Assembly (NCBI RefSeq): GCF_000588875.1
Contig: NZ_JEMV01000013.1
Location: 23,385 to 87,384, forward strand
From: Sphingobium sp. Ant17
Lineage (GTDB): Bacteria; Pseudomonadota; Alphaproteobacteria; Sphingomonadales; Sphingomonadaceae
Length of the DNA: 64,000 nt
Direction of reading: 5' to 3'
Part shown: piece after piece, positions 9,541 to 18,694 of the stretch
Layout of the letters: the number at the start of each line of letters is the position of its first letter
Numbering within the stretch: the first letter of the stretch is position 1
The notes under the pieces: model-generated
Databases searched by the model: none
What the model saw: the letters and a program-made list of their open reading frames with translations, nothing else
What the model was told of the DNA's origin: nothing
Position numbers and translations under genes: made by a program

Positions 9541-9699
9541 GGGCCAGCCCTCCTTCGAGCGGCGGGACGGTGGGTTTGCCGTCCGGCTTCGGCTTGGGCC
9601 GATGGTCGGCGGCGAGCAGGGTATAGATCGTCGGCAAGACGAAGAGCGTGAAGAGCGTGCCGATCAGCATGCCCATCACCACCACGATGCCGATGGCGC
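9533..9699 (-). pseudogene. RND efflux pump inner-membrane subunit, C-terminal tail only
   Basis: About 55 codons match the extreme C-terminus of a HAE1-type RND pump: the last membrane helix SAIGIVVVMGMLIGTLF followed by TLFVLPTIYTLLAADHRPKP. A full pump has over 1,000 residues. Homology stops at about 9699, exactly where the coding sequence of the oppositely oriented HTH regulator begins, so a deletion or recombination has removed some 3 kb of pump and everything upstream of it. Confidence 0.8.
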
Positions 9700-10295
9700 T
9701 CAAGATGCACGGTGCGCTCTCGTCGGCGGCGCTCGGCAAGCAGCTCGGCATTACCGGCGAGGCGGCGCGTCAGCAGCTGCTGCGCCTCGCCGAACAGGAT
9801 CTCGTCGTGTCATCCAGCGAGGCAAAGGGCGTGGGTCGCCCACTTCTCCTCTGGGACCTGACGTCAGCGGCGCAGTCGCGCTTTCCTGATACGCATGCGA
9901 GCCTCACCGCCCAGCTTCTCGGCATCATTCGAACGCATATGGGCGAAGGCGCGCTCGAGACGATTATCGACGTGCGCGAGGCTGAGACCCGCACGCGCTA
10001 CCAGAGCGAACTTGCAGGCAAGCAGGACCTTGCCGACAGGGTGGCCGCCCTCGCCGCGCTCCGCACCGAAGAAGGCTATATGGCCGAGTGGCGCGAGGAA
10101 CCCGATGGATCTTTCGTCCTCATTGAAAATCATTGCCCGATCTGCGCCGCCGCCGCGGCCTGCGTCGGTTTCTGCCGCGCCGAGCTCGAGGTTTTTCGCT
10201 CGGCTCTTGGGCCCCGCGTTTCCATTGCAAGGGCTGAGCATATCATCAGCGGCGGGCGTCGATGCACCTACATCATCAGGGCCAATCCACAATGA
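9693..10295 (+). CDS. SufR-like (COG2345 type) HTH regulator with Fe-S cysteine motif
   Basis: About 200 residues. The N-terminal winged helix (HGALSSAALGKQLGITGEAARQQLLRLAEQDLV, then GVGRPLLLWDLT) is followed by a C-terminal domain with ENHCPICAAAAACVGFCRAELE and a further Cys in GGRRCTYII, like the cluster ligands of SufR-type Fe-S regulators. Homology starts around MALKMHGALSS; the ATG at 9693 is inside sequence that on the other strand belongs to the RND pump, so the native first few codons and promoter have been replaced. The open frame extends to 9648. It could still be translated, but without its own control region. Fe-S sensing is inferred from the cysteines. Confidence 0.72.
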   Translation: MALKMHGALSSAALGKQLGITGEAARQQLLRLAEQDLVVSSSEAKGVGRPLLLWDLTSAAQSRFPDTHASLTAQLLGIIRTHMGEGALETIIDVREAETRTRYQSELAGKQDLADRVAALAALRTEEGYMAEWREEPDGSFVLIENHCPICAAAAACVGFCRAELEVFRSALGPRVSIARAEHIISGGRRCTYIIRANPQ

Positions 10296-10379
10296 CGCAC
10301 GCTCTTCGCACCCATCGGGTTCGCCGGAAGCGATCGCCGAGGCCATGCACGCGCGCAAGTTCAGCCAAACAGCCGCGCC

Positions 10380-10847
10380 ATGGCCAGGCAGTCTGAGCCG
10401 GAACGACTGCCGGCAGAGCAGCTGACGGTGGGCGATATCGCGCGGCGGAGCGGCGTCGCGGTTTCGACCCTTCATTTCTATGAGGCAAAAGGCCTGATCG
10501 AAAGCACGCGCACGAGTGGAAACCAGCGGCGATACGAACGCACGGTCTTGCGACGGATTGCGATTATCCGCCTGGGCCAGCGGGCCGGGCTATCGCTCGC
10601 CTTCATCAAGCAGCATCTGGGCAAGCTGCCACACGGACCGGTCGATCAAAGCGCCTGGCGAGACCTTCGTGAAGCGTGGCGCTCCGACCTCGATCAGCGC
10701 ATTGTCAGCCTGGTTCAACTGCGTGATCAGCTTGACCATTGCATCGGCTGTGGATGCCTTTCGCTGGCCGAGTGCCAGATGCGCAATCCGCAAGATATTT
10801 TAGCTGGCGAAGGCTGCGGGCCGTGCCTCCTCGACGCGGACAGATAA
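10380..10847 (+). CDS. soxR: redox-sensitive MerR-family activator SoxR
   Basis: A 155-residue SoxR. The N-terminal MerR helix-turn-helix (LTVGDIARRSGVAVSTLHFYEAKGLI and NQRRYERTVLRRIAIIRLGQRAGL) is followed by the dimerisation helix and the [2Fe-2S] ligand motif CIGCGCLSLAEC (CX2CXCX5C). Oxidation of the cluster by redox-cycling compounds or nitric oxide activates transcription. Outside enterics SoxR commonly controls efflux pumps and oxidoreductases; here it sits beside sodB, the NodT efflux factor and an alcohol dehydrogenase, which are plausible targets. No SoxR box was identified by eye. Confidence 0.93.
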   Translation: MARQSEPERLPAEQLTVGDIARRSGVAVSTLHFYEAKGLIESTRTSGNQRRYERTVLRRIAIIRLGQRAGLSLAFIKQHLGKLPHGPVDQSAWRDLREAWRSDLDQRIVSLVQLRDQLDHCIGCGCLSLAECQMRNPQDILAGEGCGPCLLDADR

Positions 10848-11103
10848 CAAGCGGTCCCACGCATCACGAGCGATGGAGCCCGCCCATCCATCGGCCCAGC
10901 CTTCATTCGACGGCCGGGCAAGACCCCGGTCGTGCCGTCGCCGGGCCGGATGAAGGCAAACACCCCTCGTCCCTACCCATAGGCAATCTGACCCTATGCG
11001 CGGCAGCGCCAGGAGCCGGTAAGATCCGCGGCTGTGCGGTTCCCACAGCCGCGAGGGTGCGCCAGGCTGGTTCAGCCTTGCATGAAGAGGCGCCCCCTGG
11101 ATC

Positions 11104-12131
11104 TTACCGCTCCATATCGATGACGATCCTGCCCTCGATATCGCCATGGTGCATGCGCGAGAAGACGTCGTTGATGTTCTCGAGCCTGTCCGCATGGACC
11201 GTGGCCTTGACCTTGCCCTCGCCGGCGAACGCCAGTGCCTCGAGCAGATCGAGCCGCGTGCCGACGATCGAGCCGCGCACGGTAATGCCGTTCAGCACGG
11301 TGTCGAAGATCGACAGCGGGAAGTCGCCCGGCGGCAGGCCGTTGAGCGCGACCGTGCCGCCGCGCCGGACCATGCCGAGCGCCTGCTGGAACGCCTTGGG
11401 CGAAACGGCGGTGACGAGCGCCCCGTGCGCGCCGCCAATGGCTTTCTTGAGCGCTGCCGAAGGGTCCTCGTTGCGCGCGTTGACCGTCAGTGTGGCGCCA
11501 AGGCGTGTGGCGAGGTCGAGCTTGCTGTCGTCGATGTCGACCGCGGCCACATTGAGACCCATGGCTCGGGCATATTGCACCGCCATGTGGCCGAGCCCGC
11601 CAATGCCGGAGACGACCACCCACTCGCCGGGCCGGGCCTCGGTGGCCTTCAGTCCCTTGTAGACGGTGACGCCCGCGCAGAGGATCGGCGCAATGTCGAG
11701 GAAGTCGACATTGTCGGGAAGGTGACCAACATAGTTGGGATCAGCCAGGACATATTCGGCAAAGCTGCCATTGACCGAATAGCCGGTGTTCTGCTGTTCG
11801 TGGCAAAGCGTCTCCCAGCCACCCAGGCAATGCACGCAGTGCCCGCAGGCGGTGTAGAGCCAGGGCACGCCGACCCGGTCGCCTTCCTTCACATGGGTGA
11901 CGCCCGCACCGACGGCGGCGACATGCCCGACGCTTCATGGCCGGGAATGAAGGGCGGGTTGGGCTTGACCGGCCAGTCTCCTTCTGCCGCGTGCAGGTCG
12001 GTATGGCACACGCCGGTTGCCGCAATCTTGACCAGGATCTGCCCGGGGCCGACCGTCGGGATCGGCGCCTCCTCGATGACCAGGGGCTTGCCGAATTCGC
12101 GGACGACCGCCGCCTTCATGGTTTTCGCCAT
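11104..12131 (-). pseudogene. adhP: zinc-dependent alcohol dehydrogenase AdhP, one-base frameshift
   Basis: Two adjoining frames form one medium-chain Zn alcohol dehydrogenase: residues 1-67 ([38 protein letters not shown]) from ATG 12131 and the remainder from the next frame ([13 protein letters not shown], the structural-zinc loop [18 protein letters not shown] motif [13 protein letters not shown]). The frame is lost just after PGHE near 11932 and restored by one extra base. An intact close paralogue at 56251-57282 confirms the expected reading. It oxidises primary alcohols such as ethanol to aldehydes. It is followed 26 bases upstream in the transcript by the aldehyde dehydrogenase gene, forming an alcohol-to-acid pair. 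Confidence 0.88.
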
Positions 12132-12157
12132 GTCCGTTTCTCCTTTTGAGCGAGGGG

Positions 12158-13678
12158 TCAGAACAGGCCGAGCGCGTGCTCGTCATAGGAGACGAGCAGG
12201 TTCTTGGTCTGCTGATAATGGTCGAGCATCATCCGGTGATTTTCACGCCCGAAGCCCGACGCCTTGTATCCGCCGAAGGCGGCATGGGCGGGGTACTGAT
12301 GATAGCAGTTGGTCCAGACCCGTCCGGCCTCGATCGCGCGGCCGAGCCGGTAGGCGGTGTTGCCGCTCCGGGTCCAGACGCCCGCGCCAAGACCGTAGGC
12401 GGTGTCGTTGGCAAGTGCGATCGCCTCCTCGACCGTCTTGAACGTGGTGACCGACAGGACGGGACCGAAGATCTCCTCCTGGAAGATGCGCATGTGGTTC
12501 TGACCCACGAACACGGTCGGCTGCACGAAATAGCCCTGGTCCAGCGCACCGCCCGGCAGCGCCCTGGCGCCACCGACCAGACACTGCGCGCCCTCGGCCT
12601 TGCCGATATCGATATAGCCCAGGATCTTGTGGAGCTGGTCCTCCGACGCCTGCGCGCCGACCTGGACCGAGGGGTCGAGCGGATCGCCCTGGCGGATCGC
12701 GGCGACGCGCGCCACGGCGCGCTCGATGAAGCGGTCGAAGATCGACTCATGGATCAGCGCGCGCGACGGGCAGGTGCAGACCTCGCCCTTGTTGAACGCG
12801 AACAAAGTAAAGCCTTCGAGCGCCTTGTCGAAGAAGGCATCGTCCTCGTCGAGCACGTCCGCCATGAAGATGTTGGGCGACTTGCCGCCAAGCTCCATCG
12901 TCTGGGGGATCAGATGGTCGGCAGCCGCGTGCATGATCTGCTTGCCGGTGACGGTCTCGCCGGTGAACGAGACCTTGGCGATGCGCGGATTGGCGGCGAT
13001 CGCCTGGCCGACGGTCCGTCCCGGGCCGGTGACGACATTGAGCACGCCGGGCGGCAGGATGTCGGCGGTGAGCTCGGCGAACATCAGCAAGGTGAGCGGC
13101 GTCTGGGATGCGGGCTTGATGACGGTGCAGTTGCCCGCCGCCAGCGCCGGGGCGATCTTCCACGCCGCCATCAGCAGCGGGAAGTTCCACGGGATGATCT
13201 GGCCGACGACGCCGAGCGGCTCGCGGAAATGATAGGCGATGGTGTCCGCATCGATCGTCGAGATGCCGCCTTCCTCCGCCCGAATGCAGCCGGCGAAGTA
13301 GCGGAAATGGTCGATCGCAAGCGGCACGTCGGCAGCGCGGGTCTCGCGGATCGGCTTGCCGTTGTCGATCGTCTCGGCAAGCGCCAGCAGCTCCAGATTA
13401 TCCTCGAGCCGGTCGGCGACGCGATTGAGAATCCTGGCGCGCTCGGCGGGCGCGATCCTTGCCCATTGATCCCTGGCGGCGTGCGCCGCATCGAGCGCGC
13501 GCTCGACATCTTCCGGCGTCGACAGCGCGAACTCGGCGATCTGGGCGCCATTGATCGGGCTCGTGTCCGCGAAATACTCGCCGCCCGCAGGAGCGCTCCA
13601 GCGGCCTCCGATGAAATTATCATAGCGGTGTCGGAAGGAGGCCGCCGCATTGATGGTCCCGATCGCCTTCTCGAACAT
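12158..13678 (-). CDS. NAD-dependent aldehyde dehydrogenase (acetaldehyde dehydrogenase AldB/ExaC type)
   Basis: A 506-residue aldehyde dehydrogenase. Landmarks are the NAD-binding segment [23 protein letters not shown], the catalytic Glu region [16 protein letters not shown], the catalytic Cys in [18 protein letters not shown], and [10 protein letters not shown]. The CTCPSR form, with [18 protein letters not shown] at the N-terminus, is typical of the AldB/ExaC acetaldehyde dehydrogenases. It precedes adhP on the same strand, so the two would convert an alcohol to its acid with NADH production. Length and ends are normal. Confidence 0.93.
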   Translation of the reverse strand: MFEKAIGTINAAASFRHRYDNFIGGRWSAPAGGEYFADTSPINGAQIAEFALSTPEDVERALDAAHAARDQWARIAPAERARILNRVADRLEDNLELLALAETIDNGKPIRETRAADVPLAIDHFRYFAGCIRAEEGGISTIDADTIAYHFREPLGVVGQIIPWNFPLLMAAWKIAPALAAGNCTVIKPASQTPLTLLMFAELTADILPPGVLNVVTGPGRTVGQAIAANPRIAKVSFTGETVTGKQIMHAAADHLIPQTMELGGKSPNIFMADVLDEDDAFFDKALEGFTLFAFNKGEVCTCPSRALIHESIFDRFIERAVARVAAIRQGDPLDPSVQVGAQASEDQLHKILGYIDIGKAEGAQCLVGGARALPGGALDQGYFVQPTVFVGQNHMRIFQEEIFGPVLSVTTFKTVEEAIALANDTAYGLGAGVWTRSGNTAYRLGRAIEAGRVWTNCYHQYPAHAAFGGYKASGFGRENHRMMLDHYQQTKNLLVSYDEHALGLF

Positions 13679-13931
13679 AACCTGACTCCATCTCTATCGA
13701 TAGCCTGACGGAGTAATCTCTTTGCCCGGGCGGCCTATAAGTAAGTTCCGCAGAAGGTAGTCTGGTGTCGCTGTCGCGGGCTTTGAGGGTCAGACACGCC
13801 GACGGAGCCGATGAGTATTCATCGACTCCCGAACCTATTCGCGCACGCCTGATCGGAATTATGCCGAGACAGGCGTTACTCGGCCGCTTCTTCTTTTGGC
13901 GAGGGCGGCGCTTGGCATTCCAATTCTGGCG

Positions 13932-14261
13932 TTACGCCCGGACGCGCTTTAGGCTCACCCAATCGCCTTTCTGAAGCGTCCCGTCCCTCACGCGGAAATG
14001 AGCGTAATGGTCGTCGAAAATCTGGTCGACTTCGACATGACCGACAAGGCGGCGGTGGCGCGGCGTTGCGTGATAGACGTCGAGTATCTGCCCGATGTGT
14101 GCGCCATCGGCTTTGCCCAGGCAGGCCACTGTGCCGCCCGCATCCATACGGACGATCTTGCCGCGCATGAACAAGCGATGGCCGATACCCTGTGCGAGGA
14201 GCGGCGTGCTGCCAAAGAGCAGAAAGCCAACGGCAGCACCGACGCCAAGATGTTTTCGCAT
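13932..14261 (-). CDS. small exported protein of unknown function
   Basis: A 109-residue protein starting at ATG 14261 with a signal peptide (MRKHLGVGAAVGFLLFGSTPLLAQG). The mature part (GKIVRMDAGGTVACLGKADGAHIGQILDVYHATPRHRRLVGHVEVDQIFDDHYAHFRV) looks like a compact beta-rich domain, with KGDWVSLKR at the end. It is not assigned to a known family. Its position before genes for Met/His-rich periplasmic proteins suggests a role in the envelope part of the metal response. Confidence 0.6.
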   Translation of the reverse strand: MRKHLGVGAAVGFLLFGSTPLLAQGIGHRLFMRGKIVRMDAGGTVACLGKADGAHIGQILDVYHATPRHRRLVGHVEVDQIFDDHYAHFRVRDGTLQKGDWVSLKRVRA

Positions 14262-14347
14262 CACTGTTTCCTCTGTCACGTCAGACGCTCGGACCCGGCT
14301 TTGAAGGCCGGGAGCACGGGGCGACGCTGGGCATCGTCAAAGAACTG

Positions 14348-14373
14348 GCCCGCCGCGGGGGCGGCGGCGGGCC
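14348..14373 (-). terminator. GC-rich hairpin downstream of the Met/His-rich protein gene
   Basis: GGCCCGCCGC and its complement GCGGCGGGCC flank a six-base loop, 40 bases past the stop of the 14413-14829 gene. No U-tract follows, so this may be a stabilising 3' hairpin rather than a classical intrinsic terminator. Confidence 0.35.
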
Positions 14374-14412
14374 CTCAGCCCCGGGGGGGGTGTTTTATCG
14401 GGGCTGGAAACG

Positions 14413-14829
14413 TCACATGTCGCTCATCGGCTTGTCGGCCATGGGCTTGTCGGCCATGGGCTTGGCGGTCTTCTTCTTCGCGGCCGGCTTGGCCTTCTTC
14501 ATCGGCATCTTGCAGCAGCCACTCTTCGCCTTACCGGCCATGCCCGAGCCGTTCGATGCAGGCGACCCGCCGGACATGCCGGCCATCCCCGACATGCCCT
14601 GTTGATCCTGCTGGGCCGGTTTCCCCTGCTGCTTCTGCGCGCCGGCCTGATGATCCTTCATCATCTGATCGTGCATCTGCTGCCCGCCATGATCCATGCC
14701 CTGCTGGTGGGCATGGGCCGGCGCAGTCTGCGCGGGCGCGGGCGTCGACTGGGCGAGAGCGGTGCCGGCGGCGAAGGTTAGCGTCACGAAGAGGCTGATG
14801 GTCGCCGCGCGAAATGTCGTCTGTCGCAT
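14413..14829 (-). CDS. Met/His/Cys-rich exported metal-binding protein
   Basis: A 138-residue protein with a signal peptide (MRQTTFRAATISLFVTLTFA...ALAQ) at ATG 14829. The mature chain is low-complexity: HAHQQGMDHGGQQMHDQMMK, GMSGMAGMSGG, a GCCKMPMKKAKP segment, then three MADKP/MSDM repeats that also appear as a direct DNA repeat near 14420-14465. The Met, His and Cys content strongly suggests binding of copper or silver in the periplasm. A copy of the copper-locus motif lies 91 bases upstream. No known family name was recognised. Confidence 0.7.
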   Translation of the reverse strand: MRQTTFRAATISLFVTLTFAAGTALAQSTPAPAQTAPAHAHQQGMDHGGQQMHDQMMKDHQAGAQKQQGKPAQQDQQGMSGMAGMSGGSPASNGSGMAGKAKSGCCKMPMKKAKPAAKKKTAKPMADKPMADKPMSDM

Positions 14830-14919
14830 TGAGGGTCTCCGAGTGTTCGTCCTGTTGCCCGATCGACGTTCCGATCCCGGCAATTCCGAAGCTTCAATGC
14901 TGCTAGCGAGACGCAGTCT

Positions 14920-14937
14920 GTATACGTAACTTACGAA
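14920..14937 (-). promoter_or_regulatory. copper-locus repeat motif, copy B
   Basis: GTATACGTAACTTACGAA; on the gene strand this is the most symmetric copy, with CGTAAGTTACG as a perfect palindrome followed by TATAC. It lies 91 bases upstream of the 14829 start. Confidence 0.55.
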
Positions 14938-15006
14938 TCCGCTTTTGATCGCGACAAGCATGCGCGGGATCGTGCGGGGTGGACCATGGTCCAAGGTCAA
15001 GCCAAT

Positions 15007-15456
15007 TCATGATCCCGCTTGATGGCGGCCGGCAGCGAAGTGCAAAAACCAATTGGCCCGCCGTGGGAGAACGCGGGCCAAAGCTGCGGTTGAACCAGGC
15101 CACGGTCGTTGGCCACCCCGCCTCGTGGTCGGAGCTGGCTTAATTGCAGGGTCAGCAACCGCCCCGCGACCTATGCAACATGCGGGAGGCTCCGTCCTGG
15201 GTCCCCATCTCCCGCGTAGCATCCGATGGTCCTGCATCATCTCACCGGGCATCCGCACTTCGCGGTGTCGCATGCCTTGCATCTGGGCCGTGTCGGACCG
15301 AGCCGGCGCCGGCTTCGCCTTGAGCGTCTGTTCAAGGTCGGGCATGCCCGGCGGCATCCCATCGGCGAGAACTGGCCCGGCGCCGACGGCAAGGACGCCA
15401 AAGGCTGCGAGCGAAGCGATAATCGCTGCTTTCTTGCGCAAATATGATTCCTTCAA
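15007..15456 (-). CDS. hypothetical exported Met/His-containing protein
   Basis: About 149 residues. The start is a TTG, either at 15456 or, better, at 15441, which has AAGGAA six bases upstream. A signal peptide (RKKAAIIASLAAFGVLAVGAGPVLA) leads into a Met/His-containing segment (DTAQMQGMRHREVRMPGEMMQDHRML). The last 60 residues are Arg/Pro-rich and look unlike a natural domain, so the frame may have shifted within the gene. Position and motif copy C upstream tie it to the copper-responsive set. Function unknown. Confidence 0.5.
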   Translation of the reverse strand: MKESYLRKKAAIIASLAAFGVLAVGAGPVLADGMPPGMPDLEQTLKAKPAPARSDTAQMQGMRHREVRMPGEMMQDHRMLRGRWGPRTEPPACCIGRGAVADPAIKPAPTTRRGGQRPWPGSTAALARVLPRRANWFLHFAAGRHQAGS

Positions 15457-15548
15457 GTCTGAGTTTCAGTTCGACCGGACACATGCCCGGTCGATTCTCG
15501 CTCCCCAGGGAGCTTGCCGTTGAGATGGTATCGGCCTGGAGGTGGCAG

Positions 15549-15566
15549 TATACGTAATTTGCGAAG
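15549..15566 (-). promoter_or_regulatory. copper-locus repeat motif, copy C
   Basis: GTATACGTAATTTGCGAA, 93-108 bases upstream of the 15007-15456 gene and in the divergent interval that also precedes the multicopper oxidase gene at 16069. Confidence 0.5.
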
Positions 15567-16068
15567 CTGGCGGTCAGCCTGCAATGTCAGCTTTAGTTCG
15601 GCTACTAGCAAAAGCTGGGCGCGGATGACCGAAGACGGCGGCAATCAAAGCCTCCGCCTAGCCCGAGCACTGGAAAGCGACGCCGCCTGCTGCAGTGGCG
15701 AACAGCGAAACGTAAATCGCACGCCGCTTTTTCTTCGGCGCGATCGTGGCAAGGCCCACCGCCGAACCAGCCACTCGGACTGGCCCAGGCTAAATTGTCG
15801 GAATAGACGCTCGCTCGGATCGGTGCCGCAGTGATTGAACGCTCGCCTGGCTGATTATTGATCAACTGGCGAGGGCCGCAACCAGCTTAGAAGGGCAATT
15901 TTGTCTTCCCAGAGGGGGCGGGCACAAAAGCGATCGGTTCGGGTATTACGGATATTGCCCTCCCGCGCGCCCTTTAAGGGAAGAGCGGCGCTTCGCCTCG
16001 GTGGATCTCATCGGATCGAGAAAAGCGCGTTTGCGTCAGTTTCACGATTGCTCAGGAGGGGCTTCGAA
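15567..16068. other. intergenic interval before the multicopper oxidase
   Basis: About 500 bases without a convincing gene. It contains the divergent promoter side of motif copy C and an AGGAGG ribosome site at 16054-16059 for the downstream oxidase. A 38-codon minus-strand frame ending near 15660 (with GLATIAPKKKRRAIY) looks protein-like but has no good start and may be a remnant. Confidence 0.5.
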
Positions 16069-17535
16069 ATGACTTTTCTGAGCCGGCGAACTGTCTTGGC
16101 GGGCGGAGGCCTCCTGCTGGGGGCGGCATGCACGCGCAGATTTGCGACGCCGGACCAAGCAGGCACGCTGCCCATTCCTCGCCTGTTAGATGCACGCGAC
16201 CATGGGCAGAGAATTGGACTGAGGGCGCAGGAAGGGGAAACCACTTTCTTCCCAGGGCGGCGGAGCGCCACCATGGGATACAACGGAAGCTATCTCGGCC
16301 CGACTCTGCGGGTACATCGCGGGGACGACGTGACGGTGACTGTCAGCAACAATCTGTCTGCTGATACCACGGTTCACTGGCACGGGCTGCTCGTACCGGG
16401 AGAGCTGGACGGCAGCCCCCACCAGACCATTAGTCCAGGCGAGACTTGGCGTCCGACGCTGCCGATCCGTCAGCCGGCGGCCACTCTCTTTTATCATTCG
16501 CATGCACATGGCCGAACGGCGGAGCAGGTCTATGCAGGCCTAGCGGGATTGCTCTTCGTCACCGACGAGGAAGAGCAAGGTCTCGGTTTGCCTTCGGATT
16601 ACGGCGTCGACGATCTACCAATCTTGATCCAGGATCGGCAGTTCGTGGATGGCCGTCTGGTGTTACCGGCGGGCATGATGGTGGCGCTGGACGGGAGGCG
16701 GGGCAACGTTATTCTCGTAAACGGCGCGTACAACCCGCGAGCAGACGTTCCCAGAAGCTTAGTGCGGCTGCGGCTTGTAAATGGTTCGAATGCCCGGACT
16801 TACGATCTTTCGTTCAGCGACGGACGAGCCTTTTATTGGATCGGCACCGAGGGCGGCCTTTTGGAAAAGTCCGTTGAATTGCAGTCCCTCACTCTGGCCT
16901 CCGGTCAGCGGGCTGAGATCTTGGTGGACTTCAGCGATGGCAAACCGGTCTCGTTGGTATCGGCTCCGGACCAAAGCACCCTCAGGATGCATGGCATGGG
17001 CATGATGCATCGGCACGAGGCTAGCGAAAACAACGCAGGGGATGAAACTGTCCTCACATTTTCACCGCGCTTGGCATCGAGTAAGCGAGGTAGCACCACG
17101 CTTCCGCTCCTCCTGGCGTCCCGCGCGGTGCCAGATCCGGCGACGGTCGTCGCACGGCGACGTCTGGTGCTCAACATGAGGCTGGGAGGTATGATGGATA
17201 GCGACGAAGAGCCGCTAACGATCAACCACCGGCGATTCGATATTGATCGCATCGATGAGGAAGTCGAGCTTGGCGCCGTCGAGATATGGAAAGTCTCCGG
17301 GCAGAAAATGGCCCATCCCTTCCACATTCATGGAGTGCACTTCGACGTGCTACGTCGCGATGGCGAGGAACCAGATCTTCTTGATCAGGGGCCACGTGAC
17401 ACCATCGTCGTGGACGAACCGGTCGAGTTATTAATCCGTTTCGACCAGCCTGCTTCAAAAGCGCCCTTCCTGTTCCATTGCCATATCCTGGAGCACGAGG
17501 ACGAAGGCATGATGGGTCAGTTTTCCGTGACGTAG
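16069..17535 (+). CDS. CueO-like multicopper oxidase with Tat/lipoprotein leader
   Basis: A 488-residue three-cupredoxin multicopper oxidase. It starts at ATG 16069 ten bases after AGGAGG, giving LSRRTVLAGGGLLLGAAC: a twin-arginine leader that also ends in a lipobox-like LGAAC. Copper ligands are in TTVHWHGLLVPGELDG, LFYHSHAHG, HPFHIHGVHFDVL and FLFHCHILEHEDEGMMG. A short Met/His segment (RMHGMGMMHRHE) lies before the last domain, as in CueO-type cuprous oxidases. It is a second, distinct copper oxidase besides CopA, read in the opposite direction, and probably protects the periplasm from Cu(I). Confidence 0.9.
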   Translation: MTFLSRRTVLAGGGLLLGAACTRRFATPDQAGTLPIPRLLDARDHGQRIGLRAQEGETTFFPGRRSATMGYNGSYLGPTLRVHRGDDVTVTVSNNLSADTTVHWHGLLVPGELDGSPHQTISPGETWRPTLPIRQPAATLFYHSHAHGRTAEQVYAGLAGLLFVTDEEEQGLGLPSDYGVDDLPILIQDRQFVDGRLVLPAGMMVALDGRRGNVILVNGAYNPRADVPRSLVRLRLVNGSNARTYDLSFSDGRAFYWIGTEGGLLEKSVELQSLTLASGQRAEILVDFSDGKPVSLVSAPDQSTLRMHGMGMMHRHEASENNAGDETVLTFSPRLASSKRGSTTLPLLLASRAVPDPATVVARRRLVLNMRLGGMMDSDEEPLTINHRRFDIDRIDEEVELGAVEIWKVSGQKMAHPFHIHGVHFDVLRRDGEEPDLLDQGPRDTIVVDEPVELLIRFDQPASKAPFLFHCHILEHEDEGMMGQFSVT

Positions 17536-17678
17536 TGGGAACAACTCAAGAATCGAAATCCCGCATATGCCAATAAGGGGGCAATGCTCGACGTATGACT
17601 TCGAACTCCACTCTCGTTTTTGTTCCCTTTTCGGGCTTGGGCCAGAACGTTTCGCACATCTCGATCGAAGGCATTCGA

Positions 17679-18124
17679 TCATCCCGGACACTTGTGCATC
17701 ACATGACGAACCCTGCGGTTAGTCACGGCCACCAGGCGCCGCGGGCCGCGCTCTATAATGACCATACGCTTGTCGGGCCGTCCCGCGGCCGCTGTCAGTA
17801 CTCGCGGCAATGAGTAATAGATGGTATCGCCGCGTTCATACCACTTTCCTCCGCCAAGCGGCGTCTGGTCAGGCAATCGGATTTCGCTGTAAGATCCGTT
17901 GCGATTAAGAACCCAGCCATCCCCGACTTACAGCCGGATCGGCCATCAAATGACCAGACACCCGCGAGCTTGGTGGTCGAGGTATCTTCCCCTGCGGGAA
18001 CGACCCTGGCCGGCGAAGGTAGCGTTGGCACAGTGAGCGCGGCGAAAATCGCCCAGATGGAACACGACCACCGTGTGAAAGTGAGCAGCCGGCATCGATA
18101 TAACCCGTTAAGCGCGATCGTCAT
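17679..18124 (-). pseudogene. exported lipocalin-like hypothetical protein, one-base frameshift
   Basis: Two overlapping frames join into a roughly 148-residue secreted protein. The first, from ATG 18124, gives a signal peptide and LAGVWSFDGRSGCKSG; the second continues DGWVLNRNGSYSEIRLP...GGGKWYERGDTIYYSLP and ends RRVRHVMHKCPG. One base added to the run of four C/G near 17921 restores the reading. The GVW...SGDGWVLNRNGSY...GKWYERGD pattern resembles small lipocalin-like periplasmic domains of unknown function. It starts four bases into the end of the 18121-18405 frame. Confidence 0.5.
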
Positions 18125-18405
18125 ACTGTTCCCTTCCGATCCACACTCACTCCGCTGAGAGCTTCGTTGGTTGCCCTTGGCAGACTATGCAGACCATCTG
18201 CCGGTGGTAATGCGTATTTGTCGCTAGACAGAAGGGACGCCTGCGATGGCATCTGATCGCAGATCGCCCAGGACAAGGCAGCCGGCGCAGAACTTGGGAT
18301 GACTGTGATCGTCTCATGCGCAGTGCAAGCGAGCAACCACATGAGCGGTAACGGGGGCGACGAGTTCGCTTCCGGACGAGGAAAAGGTGGCCCGGTGACC
18401 TTCAT
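18121..18405 (-). CDS. hypothetical small protein, doubtful
   Basis: A 94-codon frame from ATG 18405 whose stop overlaps the next start (ATGA), suggesting an operon. The product has one hydrophobic stretch (PPLPLMWLLACTAHETITVIP) and no recognisable domain. Composition gives little support and it may be spurious. Confidence 0.25.
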   Translation of the reverse strand: MKVTGPPFPRPEANSSPPLPLMWLLACTAHETITVIPSSAPAALSWAICDQMPSQASLLSSDKYALPPADGLHSLPRATNEALSGVSVDRKGTV

Positions 18406-18694
18406 TCTATCCCGACATGTTGGTTTGGACGCTCAAGCCGGGTGGCGAGGCGGAGGCATATAGGCCCGCCCGATGTACTAATCGCAAGCGACCGGTTTTC
18501 GGTTCTGATGCTCTTGCGCCCCAGTCAACCGACCGATCGCCATTCGTATATATCACAATTTCGCGGGTCGTTCCCCCCAGATAGGGTCAGAGCAGGTTCG
18601 AGTCGTGGAGGGGACGCCAGGCCGAAATGCCGGTTGTTCCCGCTGTCCTAGCCGCCACGAATTCGATGGAGATCCAAGGCAAGAGGAGCATTTG

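Noticed and set aside
12146..13708. Open frame of 520 codons opposite the aldehyde dehydrogenase
   Set aside because: The minus strand carries all aldehyde dehydrogenase motifs; the plus frame is only its GC-rich shadow.
14420..14465. Short direct repeats resembling a CRISPR or satellite
   Set aside because: They encode the MADKP repeats of the Met/His-rich protein and are in frame, so they are protein repeats.
15605..15865. Possible small gene on the minus strand upstream of motif copy C
   Set aside because: The frame has no ribosome site and the protein-like part (GLATIAPKKKRRAIY) lies in another frame right after a stop.
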